Of a stretch of DNA of 64,000 nt, positions 1-11,429 are shown piece by piece (positions within the stretch are counted from its first letter, which is position 1; the number at the start of each line of letters is the position of its first letter). The notes under the pieces are model-generated. The model had not been told where the DNA came from. It worked only from the letters and a program-made list of their open reading frames with translations, and ran no database searches. Both the position numbers and the translations under genes were made by a program. The stretch lies in NCBI GenBank assembly GCA_030789695.1, contig CM061130.1:12639860-12703859 (forward strand), written 5' to 3'. This DNA comes from Scilla litardierei. Its lineage: Eukaryota > Streptophyta > Magnoliopsida > Asparagales > Asparagaceae.

Positions 1-406
1 ATAGCTGTATCATAGGATGTGGGATCGATGACGGCACATTCTGGCTCTGGTAATATGACCGGTGATGCTTCTTGCCCATAAAATGAAGAAGCAGAACTGA
101 TATCTTTGGAAATCTCTGCAACCTTAAGCATGAGCGCATTCATTTCAAGTTCCCTCTTCACCCATTCCAATTGAAGGTCGCCCTTATCAAGCCTGGCTTG
201 TATTTCAACTTGGTGTGCATGCATCTCATCAAAAAAATCCTTTGTTTCTCATCAAGCTCGGGCTAGTACGTTTCCTCAAAAATGTATTCTTCCATCTGAG
301 CAGTCTGATCAAAATAGTATTTTCCCGTCTGAGCACTCTGATCATAATAGTATTCTCCCATCTGAGCACTCTGATCAAAATCTATGGTCCACGTAGTATA
401 ATCCAT
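1..406 (-). pseudogene. Broken leader ORF of element C2, function unknown
   Basis: Reading from an ATG at 406, the frame begins with about 3.5 copies of an 11-residue repeat (consensus near DQSAQMGEYYY), meets a TAG near 261, then shifts frame in a T-run near 232-238. It continues as a charged, probably helical segment to the window edge. It lies about 170 bases downstream of the primer site, where gag would be expected in an Athila-like element. I do not recognise a Gag domain, and no catalytic motif is visible. It may be the start of a diverged gag or of an unrelated leader ORF. Confidence 0.4.
263..383 (-). repeat. 33-bp tandem repeat coding for an 11-residue repeat
   Basis: Two full 33-bp units (296-328 and 329-361) differ at about five positions. 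A partial third unit follows (362-383) and a diverged unit precedes (263-295). The period is a multiple of three and the unit stays in frame, so the repeat grew in a coding context. Confidence 0.75.
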
Positions 407-572
407 AGCACCTGATCAACAAAGATAAATACATGGAGAAAAATATCAATGGTACAAAAGAATATAGAAATGATAATAATGGTGGCTGGGGGTGAAAATT
501 CCCTTTTGTTAAAAAAAATTTCGTAGTCTAATCAACCTAATTGTGACAAATTGGAACCCAACGGGAAACACC

Positions 573-589
573 CCCCGGCAACGACGCCA
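573..589 (-). other. Primer-binding site 1 (tRNA-Asp type) of C2
   Basis: On the minus strand this reads as the 17-nt complement of the plant tRNA-Asp 3' end with one mismatch (TGGCGTCGTTGCCGGGG). It follows a short stretch resembling the terminal part of the C-family LTR (GGGTTACAT...GATCAA...AGTTT). Confidence 0.7.
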
Positions 590-658
590 AAAACTTGGTT
601 GATCCAAAATGTAACCCTAGAGAAACCTAGTTATGGCACAAATTACACGGAGATGATT

Positions 659-675
659 CCCGGAAAACGACGCCA
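659..675 (-). other. Primer-binding site 2 (tRNA-Asp type, degenerate) of C2
   Basis: This site abuts the recognisable LTR end at 682 with the usual AGTTT-like spacer, but the core is mutated (TGGCGTCGTTTTCCGGG). Together with the better site 86 bases further in, it forms a partial tandem copy of LTR end plus primer site. Confidence 0.6.
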
Positions 676-1205
676 AAAACTTGATCGCGTCCGAGTGTAC
701 ACCCAGAGAAATTGTAGTTTTACCGCAAGCGCATGGTCAAGTGGCGAGCGGGTATCGAACACGAGGAGGTGGTGTTGGTTCCAAGCTATCCTAGGTTGGT
801 TTGACTACTAAATATTATTGGTGGAGATGGTTATGGTGTGATGTAATGGAAATGGTGGTGGTTGTCGGTGTCGGTGATAGAAATGTTGGTCAAATATCGA
901 TTCAAATACAATATAATAAAAATGTCTAGGGCTAGGGAATTCCCACTACGGATCGTCATTCATCATTGTAAATAGTGAATCTCAATATTACTAGACTTGT
1001 GTTGATGTGAACTAGTCGCAACTTAATGTAGAACCAAGCTCACGCTCTCGTGCTATTGCCGGTCTATAGCAAACCTAGATTAGAGCCCACTCTCGTGCAA
1101 TTAGAAACCTAAGCCACTAGAATGAAGATCGACATCATCGTCCAATCGCTCCTTGAGCCCACTCTCGTGCAAATTCGAGTTACAATCTAGGTTGTGATAG
1201 TTCGT

Positions 1206-1376
1206 ATTCGTCCAATCTCTTACAAATGAATATTAATATAGATTTATAATAAAAATCCTAGCTTTAGTCCAATCTCTTGCAAACCAAATTTAGAGAATTT
1301 CGATTATAAATCTAAATCGAATATCTAGGCCTTCCCATCCATTGGGATCCAATCTCTTGCAAATCCCAATCGATGG
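1206..1376 (-). other. Constant-loop hairpin group in C2 LTR
   Basis: Three hairpins share the loop that reads TTGCAAGAGATTGG (or TTGTAAGAGATTGG) on the minus strand. H1: stem ATTGGGAT/ATCCCAAT (1341-1348 with 1363-1370), then one mismatch and five more pairs (1335-1339 with 1372-1376). H2: 1263-1268 with 1283-1288, including a G-U pair on the sense strand. H3: 1206-1211 with 1226-1231, one mismatch. Stem sequences are unrelated to each other. The group lies downstream of the TATA box, so in the transcribed leader. Confidence 0.7.
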
Positions 1377-1742
1377 AAATTCCTATCTATTCGTATTAAA
1401 TCAATCACAACCTAACCTCCTAGCAATTCTATCAACTTAGAAATTCATTCATCACAAATTTGAAATTAGATCTATAGGGTTCACCCCTTGCCCTAGAACA
1501 TCAAATCTACTCAAGCATAGCAATAACGATATCGAGACCAATAAAAGACATTGCTTGCATGTAAAAAGATATCAAATCAAAGATTCAAACAACAAGAACA
1601 AGGATACTTAGCTTTGATGAAGAACTTCAATCCAATTACAAGCTTTTAGATCCAAGAGGGGGCCTAAGGCATGGCCTAACCTCTAAAATAATCACTAAGA
1701 AAATATATCAGGACTCCCCTCTAATGATGGCTACAAACCCCT

Positions 1743-1752
1743 TATATAGCCT
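1743..1752 (-). promoter_or_regulatory. Putative TATA box of C2 LTR
   Basis: The minus strand reads GGCTATATAAGG about 90 bases downstream of the palindrome array, the same spacing as in the C LTR. Confidence 0.55.
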
Positions 1753-1840
1753 CCCAAAACCCAACAAATAACCCTAGAAAACCCCTCAAAATTGTGCCCA
1801 AAAATAGCCCTGGCCGCAACTTAAAATCTGGGCCCGCCGT

Positions 1841-2470
1841 CACTCGGGCCGAGTGGGAAAATGACTCGGCCGAGTGGAAATTCCAGCACTGCAGTATCAA
1901 CTTGTAGAAATTCTCCAGATTTCATCCGACCTCTGATTGGCACGTTCTTGGCGGCGTTGGAACGGTCATGAAGTATAATATCCATAAAAATATGAGAAAT
2001 ATACTTTGATTGCTGTAATGATAGCAGATTTCAAAATAGTGGAAGGTTGTCTGAAAATTTGGGCGTGTGTGTCATCGACGTCACTCGGCCAAGTGGGCTT
2101 CTCCACTCGGTCGAGTGGACTTCTCTACTCGGCCGAGTAGAGTCTTTAGTTGTTCTCCAAAAATTCCAGAGAGTCTGCTCAGATCTCAGGAGAGAAACCC
2201 AGTCGTACTCGGGCGAGTAGCGATCTCTACTCGGTCGAGTGGGCCCTGCCACTCGGTCGAGTGAGGCTTCTCCAAATTCCAGTAAGTCGGCCTCTTCTCT
2301 GGATGAAATCTCTGTAGCACTCGGGTGAGTGGGCTTTCTCACTTGGCCGAGTGGTCTTCCTTGCTCAGTCGAGTGAACATGGCAAATCTTCGGTGCGTAT
2401 CCGTTTCACTTGGGCCAGTGCGGTCCTTCACTCGACCGAGTGAGCAGTCTGCTCGGTCGAGTGGGGTACT
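1841..2470 (-). repeat. Palindrome array (CTCGGCCGAG type) in C2 LTR
   Basis: About fifteen copies or near-copies of a 10-14 bp palindrome (CACTCGGCCGAGTG and variants with GGTCGAG) occur at irregular spacing with unrelated sequence between. It is not a tandem satellite. It lies upstream of the TATA box on the minus strand. Confidence 0.8.
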
Positions 2471-2768
2471 CTTGAGCTCTTTTCCTCTTATTTTTGCCTC
2501 CTCGTCGATTCTACCAAATTCTTTCCTTCTCCACTCATCCTCTAGCGCTGATATATCCTCAATAAGGCCATGAGCGGTGCTTCGTTATGCGCGCAAGTCC
2601 TTTAAGCTCATTTTTGCTCCCAATTGCTCCATATTTCCTGAAATCCGATAAAAATAAGAAATAGTGAAAAGGAATGCAATATCATCGAATAATCCTGAAA
2701 ATCACAATATGAGCAATCGAAATGACGTGCAAACATGCGGAAAAAAGGTGTAAAATATGCACCGATCA

Positions 2769-3357
2769 AGATCCCCTTGCAAAACTGACAAAGATCAACC
2801 CCATTGATCCCCTACCTTAGTAGTAGTCAGCCTCCTCCTGGAACTCCTTGTAGCTTTCGTAAAAGCTATTGTTCAAAGTTGTAACCCTAGCCGACAATCC
2901 ACCTTGCAACTTAACTCAACGCACTCCCTCGAAAATGTTAAGTTGTTACAGAGGGTACATCCGAAAAAATCTCAGAAGATTGGCCGTTTACAGCAAGCGA
3001 AGCCAAGCTAAGTAAAGTGGTTAATTTTCGCCTCAACCGCCATATACAACAGAAACCAAAGATTGAGGGAACCTAACCAACCTTCAACAATATCGACTAA
3101 CGGAATCTTGAACTCAATCCAATCGCTCACTGCAGCAGTACATCTGTTTATGAAACACTCCCAACTGCTTTGACGGCTATAGTCAACCACCAAGATGACG
3201 TCTTAACCCCAATAACTGCAATACTATCAGCTTCATAAAACTACTGCAAAACCTAATCTCAAATGTTGAACAATAAGTTCAACATACTATGTGACATAAT
3301 GTTCAACATTTCCAAAAGGCCCATTGTGCCACAAATGACAAAATAACTGACCTAACA
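2769..3357 (-). repeat. G 3' LTR (partial)
   Basis: These 589 bases align end to end with 17301-17889. The remaining ~269 bp of the LTR lie beyond the C2 insertion. Near the LTR start are inverted motifs AATGTTGAAC/GTTCAACAT (about 3262-3286) and AATGTTCAACATT (about 3297-3311). Confidence 0.85.
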
Positions 3358-3370
3358 ATCTCCCCCTTTA
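3358..3370 (-). other. Polypurine tract of G
   Basis: The minus strand reads CTAAAGGGGGAGAT directly before the LTR start TGTTAGGTC. A second AAAGGGGGAGAG copy lies at about 3660-3671; repeated polypurine tracts are a known Sirevirus trait. Confidence 0.7.
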
Positions 3371-3698
3371 GCTTTTAGTGGCACAATCAACAGGGAATAT
3401 AGATGATATCAAAATGCAAAGAATAGGCTGAGGAAGCAAGGACAAGTTACTGACATACCAGTCATCTAGATGAACAATAGAGGAGATACCACAGTACTTC
3501 ATCAAAGAGACCATACAATAATACCCCCAAAACACCATCATACAGATTCACCAAGTGTCAAAAGTAGTACCTTATGAGATTTCACAAGACAACTATACCA
3601 ACAACAACATACAGATTTCACAAGATCCCAGAAGCCAAGCCACAACCATCCACAACCACTCTCCCCCTTTGGGACACAAAAAGACAATAGGTCATACC

Positions 3699-5943
3699 TT
3701 ACAGGGCACCTCTGTCTGAAGAAACTTTGGCCTTGAGCTGAGTGATCATGTCCTGAAGTAGTACCTTATGAGATTCAAGGAGAACCCTCTGACCATGAAG
3801 GAGAGCCAGCTGATCATCCACAGTTTTCACACCTCTCTCAAGCACCAGAATGTCGTCCAGAATGTCTTGCACAGAGACAGTTGATGATGAAGTCCCTTTA
3901 ACACCAGATTTCGAGGCAGACGGAGGTGAAATAAGTGAAGTAGGCACAGACGACATGGAACACGCAGGAACAGCTGATATATTATCAATTTTACTCACAC
4001 TGACTTGGCAGTAAAGCTGATCATTTCACATGACACGGGCAGCTCAGATGTGTCAGGGACAATACCTTGCGAGAAAAGACCATGGATATGAGAGAAGCAT
4101 GAGGAAGAGAGGAAGATGGTGCAGAAGACTTTGAAAGGGAGAGGATGGAATCAAAGATGACCCGACCCAAATTGAGGACTTCTTTGTTCCGGTAGCAAAA
4201 AGCAATTTACATATGGCCTTGGTGACAATAGACATGTTGGAAGTAGGAAGCCAATTACGAGTGACGATGCGATAGAGTAGAAAGAACTTGGCAGTCAGAG
4301 CCGAGGAAGGGAAATAAAAAGTTTTTGGCCAACACATGTACTGCCCTCCAGTGACAGTCTGTATAAATAAATCAGAGTCATCACCAACAGAGATACCATA
4401 TGCAGGAAGATTCTGATCGCATGGCCACTTCAGAATTTTGTTGATCACAGAAGGGGAGAATGGAACAACTTTGCCTCTAATAAATGTCCTAAAAGCCCAT
4501 TTAGATGCAGAATCAGTAAAGGATTTGTGAAGATTGCAATAGAATTCACGGACTAATAAAGGATAAAAAGTCTTAATACAGCTTGCTTCTTGAAAAAGAT
4601 CAATTTCCTTGAGAAAATATATGAAGTGAGTCTTGGCAAAAGAGGAAACAGCAAGAGATTTTTCTCCGAAAATGGACCTCTCTGAGTAGGTGGACCATCT
4701 TTTCTCGCTGGACTTGTCAAAGAATTGTTTTGACAAGGCACTAGATGCAGAAACATCAGATGAGGAGGAAGATCCTGAAACACCAGAGCCCTTGAATTTC
4801 TTTGAAGGAGAAAAACTGCATGCCCTGGATGAGGCAGTGCGCTTGTGAGACCCAGATCTGGTTTTGCGAGGGTGAGAGATAAATGGATCTACACTAGAAG
4901 CATCAGCCGTCAAGAGTTCCTCTTCTTGAGCAGGAGCAGAAGTCCTGACATTAGATGTAACATTAGTAATAGGTTCAACATTGGCACAAGGAGTAGTATC
5001 AAAACCAGCAGAATGATTAATCTCCTCTACTTGGACTGATGTCATCAACACTGGGGTTTCTTCAGGGAGATTATCATCGATCACAACAGTTGATGCTCCT
5101 GCACCGAAATTCATGTCAAGCAAATCCTCCTTTTTTGGAGCAACAAGGTTTTCATTCCCCACATCAATTGAGTTAGATGCATCATTCATATCAGCCAGTG
5201 AACCAATCTGCCCAGCAACATCTGTATCTAAAATACTCATGTCATCTTTATCATCATCATTGTGGGCAATACCATGAGCACCACAATCTGAGGGATCACC
5301 ACCAACATCTGGAACATCAGCACACACATTATCATGACCAGACACAACATCCTTATCAATATCTCTATTAGGGACATCTGCAAACATAGAGGACTCTCAG
5401 TCGGAGCTATCTAAAACAACAATTTCTGAGATCTTCACTGATGATTCACACGGATTCCAAGTTTTGAGGATGATTAAGTCATCAAAAGGCACTTTCACGC
5501 TCACCAATTTACCATCCACATGTTTAAGTTCGACAGAACCAAAACGAACTCCAGACAAATCCAACCAAGAAATATCTAATTTACGTCCAGTTCGTAGAAG
5601 AAACCAGAACCAATCTTGTACAGTTTCAGGATGGGGAACCTTTACATCTTCTTCAGATTCAAACATTGAGGGTTTTATCGGAGAACAAGGAACAATAAGA
5701 ATTGGGGAGAAGACCACCACAGCCGAATTCGAAATGGAACATGGATGCATGTTATCATTAGACAATGAAGATGAGGCAAGAGGGGAAATACCAAAAGAGG
5801 AAGCCCTAGGGACACGAGGAACCGTCTCTTTTCTTTTGATGTGAGAAGATGAAGACGACGCCGAAGCATTCTGAGACGATGCAGCCTGACGAGAGGATCA
5901 ACGAGGATTTGGTGAGGATTTCTGACTCTGTGCACGACCCATT
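3699..5943 (-). pseudogene. Third ORF of G: plant-transposon-associated protein, broken
   Basis: From an ATG at 5943 the frame carries a TGA near 5902 and another at about 5397, a long open stretch (5387-4053), a frameshift near 4150, and ends at 3699. The N-terminal half is acidic and Ser-rich with a basic patch (about 4870-4790). The middle has a conserved pattern (FIRGKVVPFSPSVINKIL, then P-C and LLYRIVTRNWLPTSN), resembling the domain family annotated as putative plant transposon protein. The C-terminus is a Leu-rich likely coiled coil. No signal peptide or membrane segment is visible, so an envelope role is unsupported. A splice-acceptor-like TTTCTTGCAG lies one base before the ATG. Confidence 0.6.
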
Positions 5944-6207
5944 CTGCAAGAAAGGCGAGAATTTCCTTCGCCGAAAGAAAAAGAATCAAGAACCCTAATG
6001 AACACTTAGCAGGCCCCCCTTTTTGAAATGTTCAAGAGAAACGAAGAGCGCTGAGAGAACCAACCAGGAATAATAAATGCAAAGTAGGTAAAGGAAAAAA
6101 CCAGACCAATAAAAGACACCCGGACCCCTTTCTTAGTTGCAATATAATGTACAACATTATGTACAACATTATGTGTAACATTAGATACGACACGGCCCAA
6201 GAGCTTG

Positions 6208-7508
6208 TCATAATTCTTCAAATCTACTGGAGTCCAAGGGTTTTGTAAAGATATCAGCTAACTGACTGGTAGTATCTATATATTCCATGAAGAGAACCTT
6301 CTTTTCAACCAGTTCTTTGATGAAATGATGTTGAATGTCGATATGTTTGGTCCTGAAATGTTGAATAGGATTCTTGGATATGTTTATGGCGCTCTGGTTG
6401 TCACATAGAATAGTCAAGACATCTTGCTCTACACCGTAGTCTGTCAGCATTTGTTTCATCCACATGAGTTGAGTACAACAACTTCCTGCCGCAATATATC
6501 CGGCCTCAGCAGTGGACAAGGAAATAGAATTCTGCTTCTTACTATACCAGGAGACTAAGTTGTTTCCAACGTAAAAACATCCTCATGTGGAACTCTTTCT
6601 ATCATCTGCATTTCCTGCCCAATCAGCATCACTATATCCTGATAGTAATGTATTGATGTCTTTAGAATGCCAAATACCATAGTCAGCAGTCCCGCTTATA
6701 TATCTGATTATACGTTTCACAGCTGTGATATAGGATTCTTTAGGACAAGCTTGGTAGCGGGCACACACCCCAACACTAAAACTGATTTTGGCCTACTCGC
6801 AGTCAAGTAGAGTAGACTTCCTATCATACTTCTTTACAATGTGACATCTACTTGTTTCCCTCCATCATCCTTAGATAGCTTCTCAGTTGTAGCCATATGG
6901 GTGCGAACTTGCCGAGCATTTTCCAGGCCGAACCTCTTAACAAGGTTTTTAACATACTTACTCTGAGATATAAACAATCCATCACTAGATTGTTTTACTT
7001 GAAGACCAAGAAACTTGTTTAACTCACCAACCATACTTATTTCAAACTCTTTGTGCATAGGGTCAATGAATTCACGTACCAGTTGTTGTGAAGTGGAGCC
7101 AAAAACTATATCATCCACATAAATCTGAGCAACAATGACTGTTGATCTGGTTCTTTGGACAAATAATGTTTTATCTGCTCCCCCTCCTTCATACCTTTTT
7201 GGAGAAGATATCTGGTCAGCCTCGTATACCATGCTCTTGGTGCTTGCTTTAGACCATAGAGTGCTTTCTTCAATCGGTAGACATGGTTGGGCAAAAACGG
7301 GTCTTCAAATCCCTTCGGCTATTCGACATACACCTCTTCATTTAAAATCCCATTCAGAAATGCACTCTTCACATCCATCTGATGAAGCTTGAAATTGAAT
7401 CTGCAGGCCACAGCTAGAAGTAATCCGATAGATTCCAGTCGGGCTACCAGAGCAAATGTCTCATCAAATTCAATACCCTCAATCTGAGTGTATCCTTGAG
7501 CCACCAAA
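6208..7508 (-). pseudogene. G pol, 3' part: reverse transcriptase and RNase H, broken
   Basis: Fragments in several frames give the copia RT series: FDETFALVARLESI and KLHQMDVKSAFLNG (7519-7319), [14 protein letters not shown] (7294-7106), an active site read as [10 protein letters not shown] (7232-6834), and RNase H with STAEAGYIAA, a long-diverged ADWAGNADDR and the terminal DIFTKPL (6768-6208). At least three frame breaks separate them. The RT start is cut at 7508 by element F; a second copy of the adjoining 139 bp lies beyond F. Confidence 0.8.
7370..7508 (-). repeat. 139-bp G segment duplicated on both sides of F (left copy)
   Basis: RT-coding sequence from CACTCTTCAC to GAGCCACCAAA here matches 13267-13407 with about six differences by eye (about 4%). 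This is far longer than a 5-bp target duplication. Confidence 0.8.
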
Positions 7509-7961
7509 TCTAGTCCCACCCCAAGTGGTTTGTTTTGTTGATGATCACACCAAATGTTATTAAATTAATAATCATACTACTTAAGTGTGTAGGTTGTGCA
7601 ATAAGCTAATTGAAGCTCGAAACATACTCCGAGAAGAAGAACTTCAACCATACACATAGAAGATGAAGATGAATTTAGCTCGCAACTTCAAAGCTCAAGC
7701 ACAAGAAGAGTTCAAAGATGAAGCTCAAAGAATGTGCTCAAGCTAAAGCTAAAGAGGAGCTCAAATTCAAGCGAAGCATTTGCAACTAGCTCAAGCTTAA
7801 CCATAGCTTCAAGTTCTAGTGTGTGAGTTGGTTTTCATTTTCTTAGGAATATGTCAAAGCCAAGAAGAATTTGCACACACACAAAATGATTTTCTAAAAT
7901 GTTTTTAAAACTCATTTTAAACTTATTTGAGAGCATTCTTTTCATAGAAGCTAAGTTTCAA

Positions 7962-8131
7962 TTTGTAGTCAACTACAAACACCCAGTAGTTCACTACACT
8001 GATTTCTGTCTTCTACCAGAAAAGATAGTCTGGTAGTCGGCTACCTAAGTTAGGGAGTCGACTACCAGTTGTAGCAGATTTTCTCTGAAACACTCTGGGA
8101 GTCGACTACCACAGTTAGGGAGTCGACTACC
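7962..8131 (+). repeat. Palindrome array (AGTCGACT type), F left LTR
   Basis: Copies include TTTGTAGTCAACTACAAA, GGTAGTCGGCTACC and four GAGTCGACTACC sites. The array sits about 100 bases upstream of the TATA box. The right LTR repeats it at about 11902-12072. Confidence 0.75.
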
Positions 8132-8236
8132 TGCTGTGCGACCAGAATTCCTTGATTCATTCTCTCATTTATTCATTGCTTAATTTTTGGGCTGAAGTCA
8201 AACTTGATTTGAATTATTTTGAATTCTCCTTTGGCT

Positions 8237-8246
8237 CTATAAATAG
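8237..8246 (+). promoter_or_regulatory. TATA box of F left LTR
   Basis: CTATAAATAG downstream of the palindrome array; the right LTR copy is at 12178-12187. Confidence 0.65.
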
Positions 8247-8725
8247 AGAAGCCTTGAGATCTTTTTCCTCACCAATGTACTCTTGAGCAAAATTATTATT
8301 CTCTCAAAAGATCTCATCGTTCTCATCGCTCTCAAAGTTCTTCATAGCCAAAACGTTTTTCAATTTCTGATCTTATTGCTTATATTCTTTTAAAATTCTT
8401 TTAAAGATCATCATTATTATTTGGCTATTGCAAATTGGTTTTCAAAATCATTCTCTTTAGTTTTATATTCTCAAAGGATTTTTGAAATATCTAGATTCTA
8501 GATCACATTGAATAATTTCATATTCTTTGTGTGATCTAAGAACACATCTAGATTCTAGATCACATTGAATAAATTCATATTCTTTGTGTGATCCACGAAT
8601 GATTTAAATTCTTTTAGCCACGTTAAGCACTATTGCAAATTTAATCTTGGCTATAGAATTATTGGGTGTAAAAACCAATCTCCACTAATTCATTGTGGTG
8701 TATTGAATTTGATTTTACTTGTAGT

Positions 8726-8954
8726 CCCTTGGTGATAAGGGTAGTTGTAAATCCTTGTTGTAGGCAAGGTGTTTGTGAAAAGTCCTCGGATTGTGAGGCA
8801 AGGTAAAGTCCTCGGGTTGTGAGGCAAGGGTAAAATCATAGACAAGTCTACGTGGTCGGAAATCCTGGTTAAGGCTAGGTATTTGTATTGCTAAGGCAAT
8901 AGTGGAAATCTCGTACCGGATTGGTCGGGGACTGAACGTACCCAGGGTTGTGGG
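8726..8954 (+). other. Small-hairpin group in F LTR (GGRTTGT-type loops)
   Basis: Stems and loops in order: CCCTT-ggtgat-AAGGG (8726-8741), CCTTG-ttgtagg-CAAGG (8753-8769), CCTC-ggattgt-GAGG (8784-8798), CCTC-gggttgt-GAGG (8810-8824), TATTGC-taag-GCAATA (8886-8901), CCCA-gggttg-TGGG (8941-8954). They lie about 480-710 bases downstream of the TATA box, in the transcribed part of the LTR. The right LTR carries the same series with few changes. Confidence 0.6.
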
Positions 8955-9329
8955 GAACCAAGATAAAAATCCTTGTGTTTGCGTTTGATTCTCTTTGTGT
9001 TTGATTATTTATCTTTGCAAGCAATTCTTATTATTATATCTTTGTAATTCTTTGTTCATTTACATATTACAAAGATCATACATTTAATTCCGCTGTGTAA
9101 AGATCTATCTGTGTGTAAAGATCTCTTATCTAATTGTAATCATAATTGTTTATCTTTTATATTTCTATAAGATTAACTTGTTGATTAAGAACCAAGCGTA
9201 GATCACTCTACTTGGTTTCTTAGGCAACATTAGAAGGGTTTTAATTAACGATCGAAAAAATTTTATTATTTGAACAACACTATTCAACCCCCCTTCTAGT
9301 GTTGTTTGCCATCCACAGGATCCAACACT

Positions 9330-9341
9330 TGGTATCAGAGC
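9330..9341 (+). other. F primer-binding site (tRNA-iMet)
   Basis: TGGTATCAGAGC two bases after the LTR end, the usual copia primer site. Confidence 0.92.
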
Positions 9342-9351
9342 GAGGTTGTAG

Positions 9352-11043
9352 ATGGCGTCAACCAATCATTTCCCTGAAGGATAATCTTCCAGCAGACCAC
9401 CACTTCTCAACGGATCAAATTATGGATCTTGGAAGAATCGGATGCGAATGTACCTTCTCTCTATCTCCTATGATCTATGGAAGATAGTGGAGAATCCTTA
9501 TGAAGAACCCACTTTTGAGGAAGAAAAGTGGACTAAGACGGAGAAGGACAAAGTCTCTCTAAATGCCAAGGCGGTGGCCACTCTATATTACGGCCGTGAC
9601 ACAACGGAGTACAACCGCATCTCCATGGCTACCTCCGCGCACCAAATATGGAAACTTCTTGAGGTAACACATGAAGGTAACCAAAAAGTTAAATCGTCAA
9701 AATCTTCTCTTTATGCTGGCAGGTATGAAAATTTTATGATGGAGAAAGACGAGAACATAATGGGGATGTACACGAGGTTTACGAAGATCGTCAACACACT
9801 TGCGGGATTGGGAAAGAAGTATACATAAGAGGATCATGTATGCAAGATCCTTAGATCCCTCACTCCCGAATGGCAATCCAAAGCTTCAGCCATTGAAGAA
9901 GGCAACGACACTTCAAAGCTAACCTTGGAAGAGCTCATCGGCAATCTACTGGCGTATGAACTCCAACTGCAAGAGCGAAAGACCAAGGAACACGTTGAAA
10001 AGAAGAAGAACCTTGCATTCAAAGAAACATCGGATACGGAGGAGTCCGAGAATGACGTCAAAGATGAGATGGAGAAACAAATGGCACTCATCTCCAAAGG
10101 ATACAAGAAAATCCTAAAAGCACGTAAGTCCTACAACCGTAAGTTCAATTCCACTAATGATGTTATTTGTTATGAATGTAATAAGCCAGGCCACATGAAG
10201 AATGAATGCCCTCTAAAGAAATTCAGAGATAATAGAACGAAGTCATACAAAGGCAAAAGGCCAAATAGAAAAGCTTTTGGAGCTTGGGATAAAAGCGATG
10301 ATGAAGAGGATTCTGATAGCTCATCATCATCCGAAAATGAAGGAAAAGCAAGCAAAAGGAACGAGCGGAACTACATGTGCTTCATGGCACGGGAAGACCC
10401 CAAGGTAAATTCCTACCATAACTCTAGTGATAGCGATAGTAGCGCTGATGATGAAATTGATTATGAGGAGGAATTTCATAAAATTTATGCATTATATGAG
10501 GTCCAACTCAAAGAGCTTCTAACTCTCAAAAAGATGCATAAATCTTGTGGTTCTAATCCTACTAATCAAGAGCTCGAAAAGATCAGAGAAGAGAACCTAA
10601 AATTGATTAGCAACAATAAGGATTTAATTGAAAAGAATAAGTTGCTCAATATAGAACTCAAAGACCTAGGAATAAGGTTTAGAGACTTAGAAAAGAACAT
10701 GACCACCATTAAGGCAAATCATGAGGATTTGGTTAATAATGTTGCTAGGTTCAATAAAGGTAAAGAAAAATTGGATAGCTTGATTAGATCACAAAGACCC
10801 CAATCTAGCAAACATGGCTTAGGTTATAATATGACCAAACAAAATGCCAGGATCTCTCATCATCAAGCTAGAGTTCCTAAAACTGTAAATGGATATGTCA
10901 AAGTTTGGATTCCCAAAATTGGAACCGTCCAAGTGAAAGACAATTACATTTCTAGTTTTATGAACAACGTTCATTTTTGTAGAGATTATAGATTTACGTA
11001 TGGGAAATCTCAACCCAACTGGGTTTGGTTCCCTCTTGGTTGA
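9352..11043 (+). pseudogene. F gag: copia Gag polyprotein with two in-frame stops
   Basis: One frame of 563 codons runs from the ATG at 9352 to a TGA at 11041-11043, interrupted only by TAA at 9382 and TAA at 9826. After the first stop it shows the copia Gag signature (LLNGSNYGSWKNRM), then a helical UBN2-like core (IWKLLEVTHEGNQKVKSSK), a Lys/Glu-rich linker, one zinc knuckle (CYECNKPGHMKNEC, about 10171-10211), acidic Ser-rich segments, a Leu-rich coiled coil (about 10490-10790) and a C-terminal motif VKVWIPK...GKSQPNWVWFPL also found in element H. Gag forms the virus-like particle and binds RNA. Retention of one frame over 1.7 kb suggests recent loss. Confidence 0.85.
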
Positions 11044-11183
11044 TGATTACATTATTATGTATGACTAATCCCACGGAACCACAAAGAAAGGGTACCAAAA
11101 TTATTTGTTTGATTTTCAGGTACCAAAACTATAAGGGATTAGTAGAAGAGCTCCCAATGAATTTCTAAATCCATGCATACATT

Positions 11184-11429
11184 AAGGGGGAGACCCAACT
11201 GAAATGATGCGAATTTAAGGGGGAGCCTTTGAAATTTTTTCTTCACTTGGTATGTATACGATTATGTTTTTTTTGTGATGACAAGGGGAAAAAAAGTGAA
11301 ACAAGCAAAAAACATGAATGAATAATAAACCGCATCTAAGCAGGTGGAGTAAGTACACTTACTCATTGTTTTTATTTCATATTATTCATATGTTTTTCAT
11401 TTGGGTGTCATCATCAAAAAGGGGGAGAG
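11184..11429 (+). other. Three polypurine tracts of F
   Basis: TTAAGGGGGAGA near 11184-11193, TTAAGGGGGAGC near 11216-11226, and AAAAAGGGGGAGAG at 11416-11429 directly before the right LTR. The last is the functional plus-strand primer by position; repeated tracts are typical of Sireviruses. Confidence 0.75.

Larger units (their letters stand above)
1..2768 (-). mobile_element. Element C2: 5' part of an Athila-like gypsy element (5' LTR plus leader)
   Basis: The element reads on the minus strand and runs off the left edge. Its LTR (682-2768) matches the element C family at both ends: the start resembles the C LTR start (pyrimidine-rich, TTTTACACC-like) and the end resembles the C LTR end (GCGGTAAAACTACAA...GATCA). 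A tRNA-Asp-type primer site follows. The LTR sits inside the 3' LTR of element G, which is interrupted exactly at 2768/2769. The second LTR and target duplication lie outside the window. It is a diverged relative of C, since the LTR is 2087 rather than 1820 bp. Confidence 0.8.
682..2768 (-). repeat. C2 5' LTR
   Basis: The 2087-bp LTR reads TGATC... from 2768 down to ...GATCA at 682. In minus-strand order it holds a palindrome array (2470 to 1841), a TATA box (about 1752-1743) and then hairpins with a constant loop (1376 to 1206), the same order as the LTR of element C. No coding sequence is supported; reading frames across the array are by-products of its stop-poor repeats. Confidence 0.8.
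7509..9327 (+). repeat. F left LTR
   Basis: 1819 bp ending in ATCCAACA before the primer site. It contains a GTAGTCGACTAC palindrome array (about 7962-8131), a TATA box (8237-8246) and small hairpins (8726-8954). An imperfect 46-bp direct repeat (ACATCTAGATTCTAGATCACATT...) lies at about 8487-8590. Confidence 0.88.

Noticed and set aside
1841..2470. CRISPR array made of the palindrome repeats
   Set aside because: Repeats are short, self-complementary and irregularly spaced, in a plant transposon LTR; no cas genes.
2031..2573. Short ORFs on both strands in the C2 palindrome array
   Set aside because: Palindromic repeats give mirrored open frames on both strands; no independent evidence.
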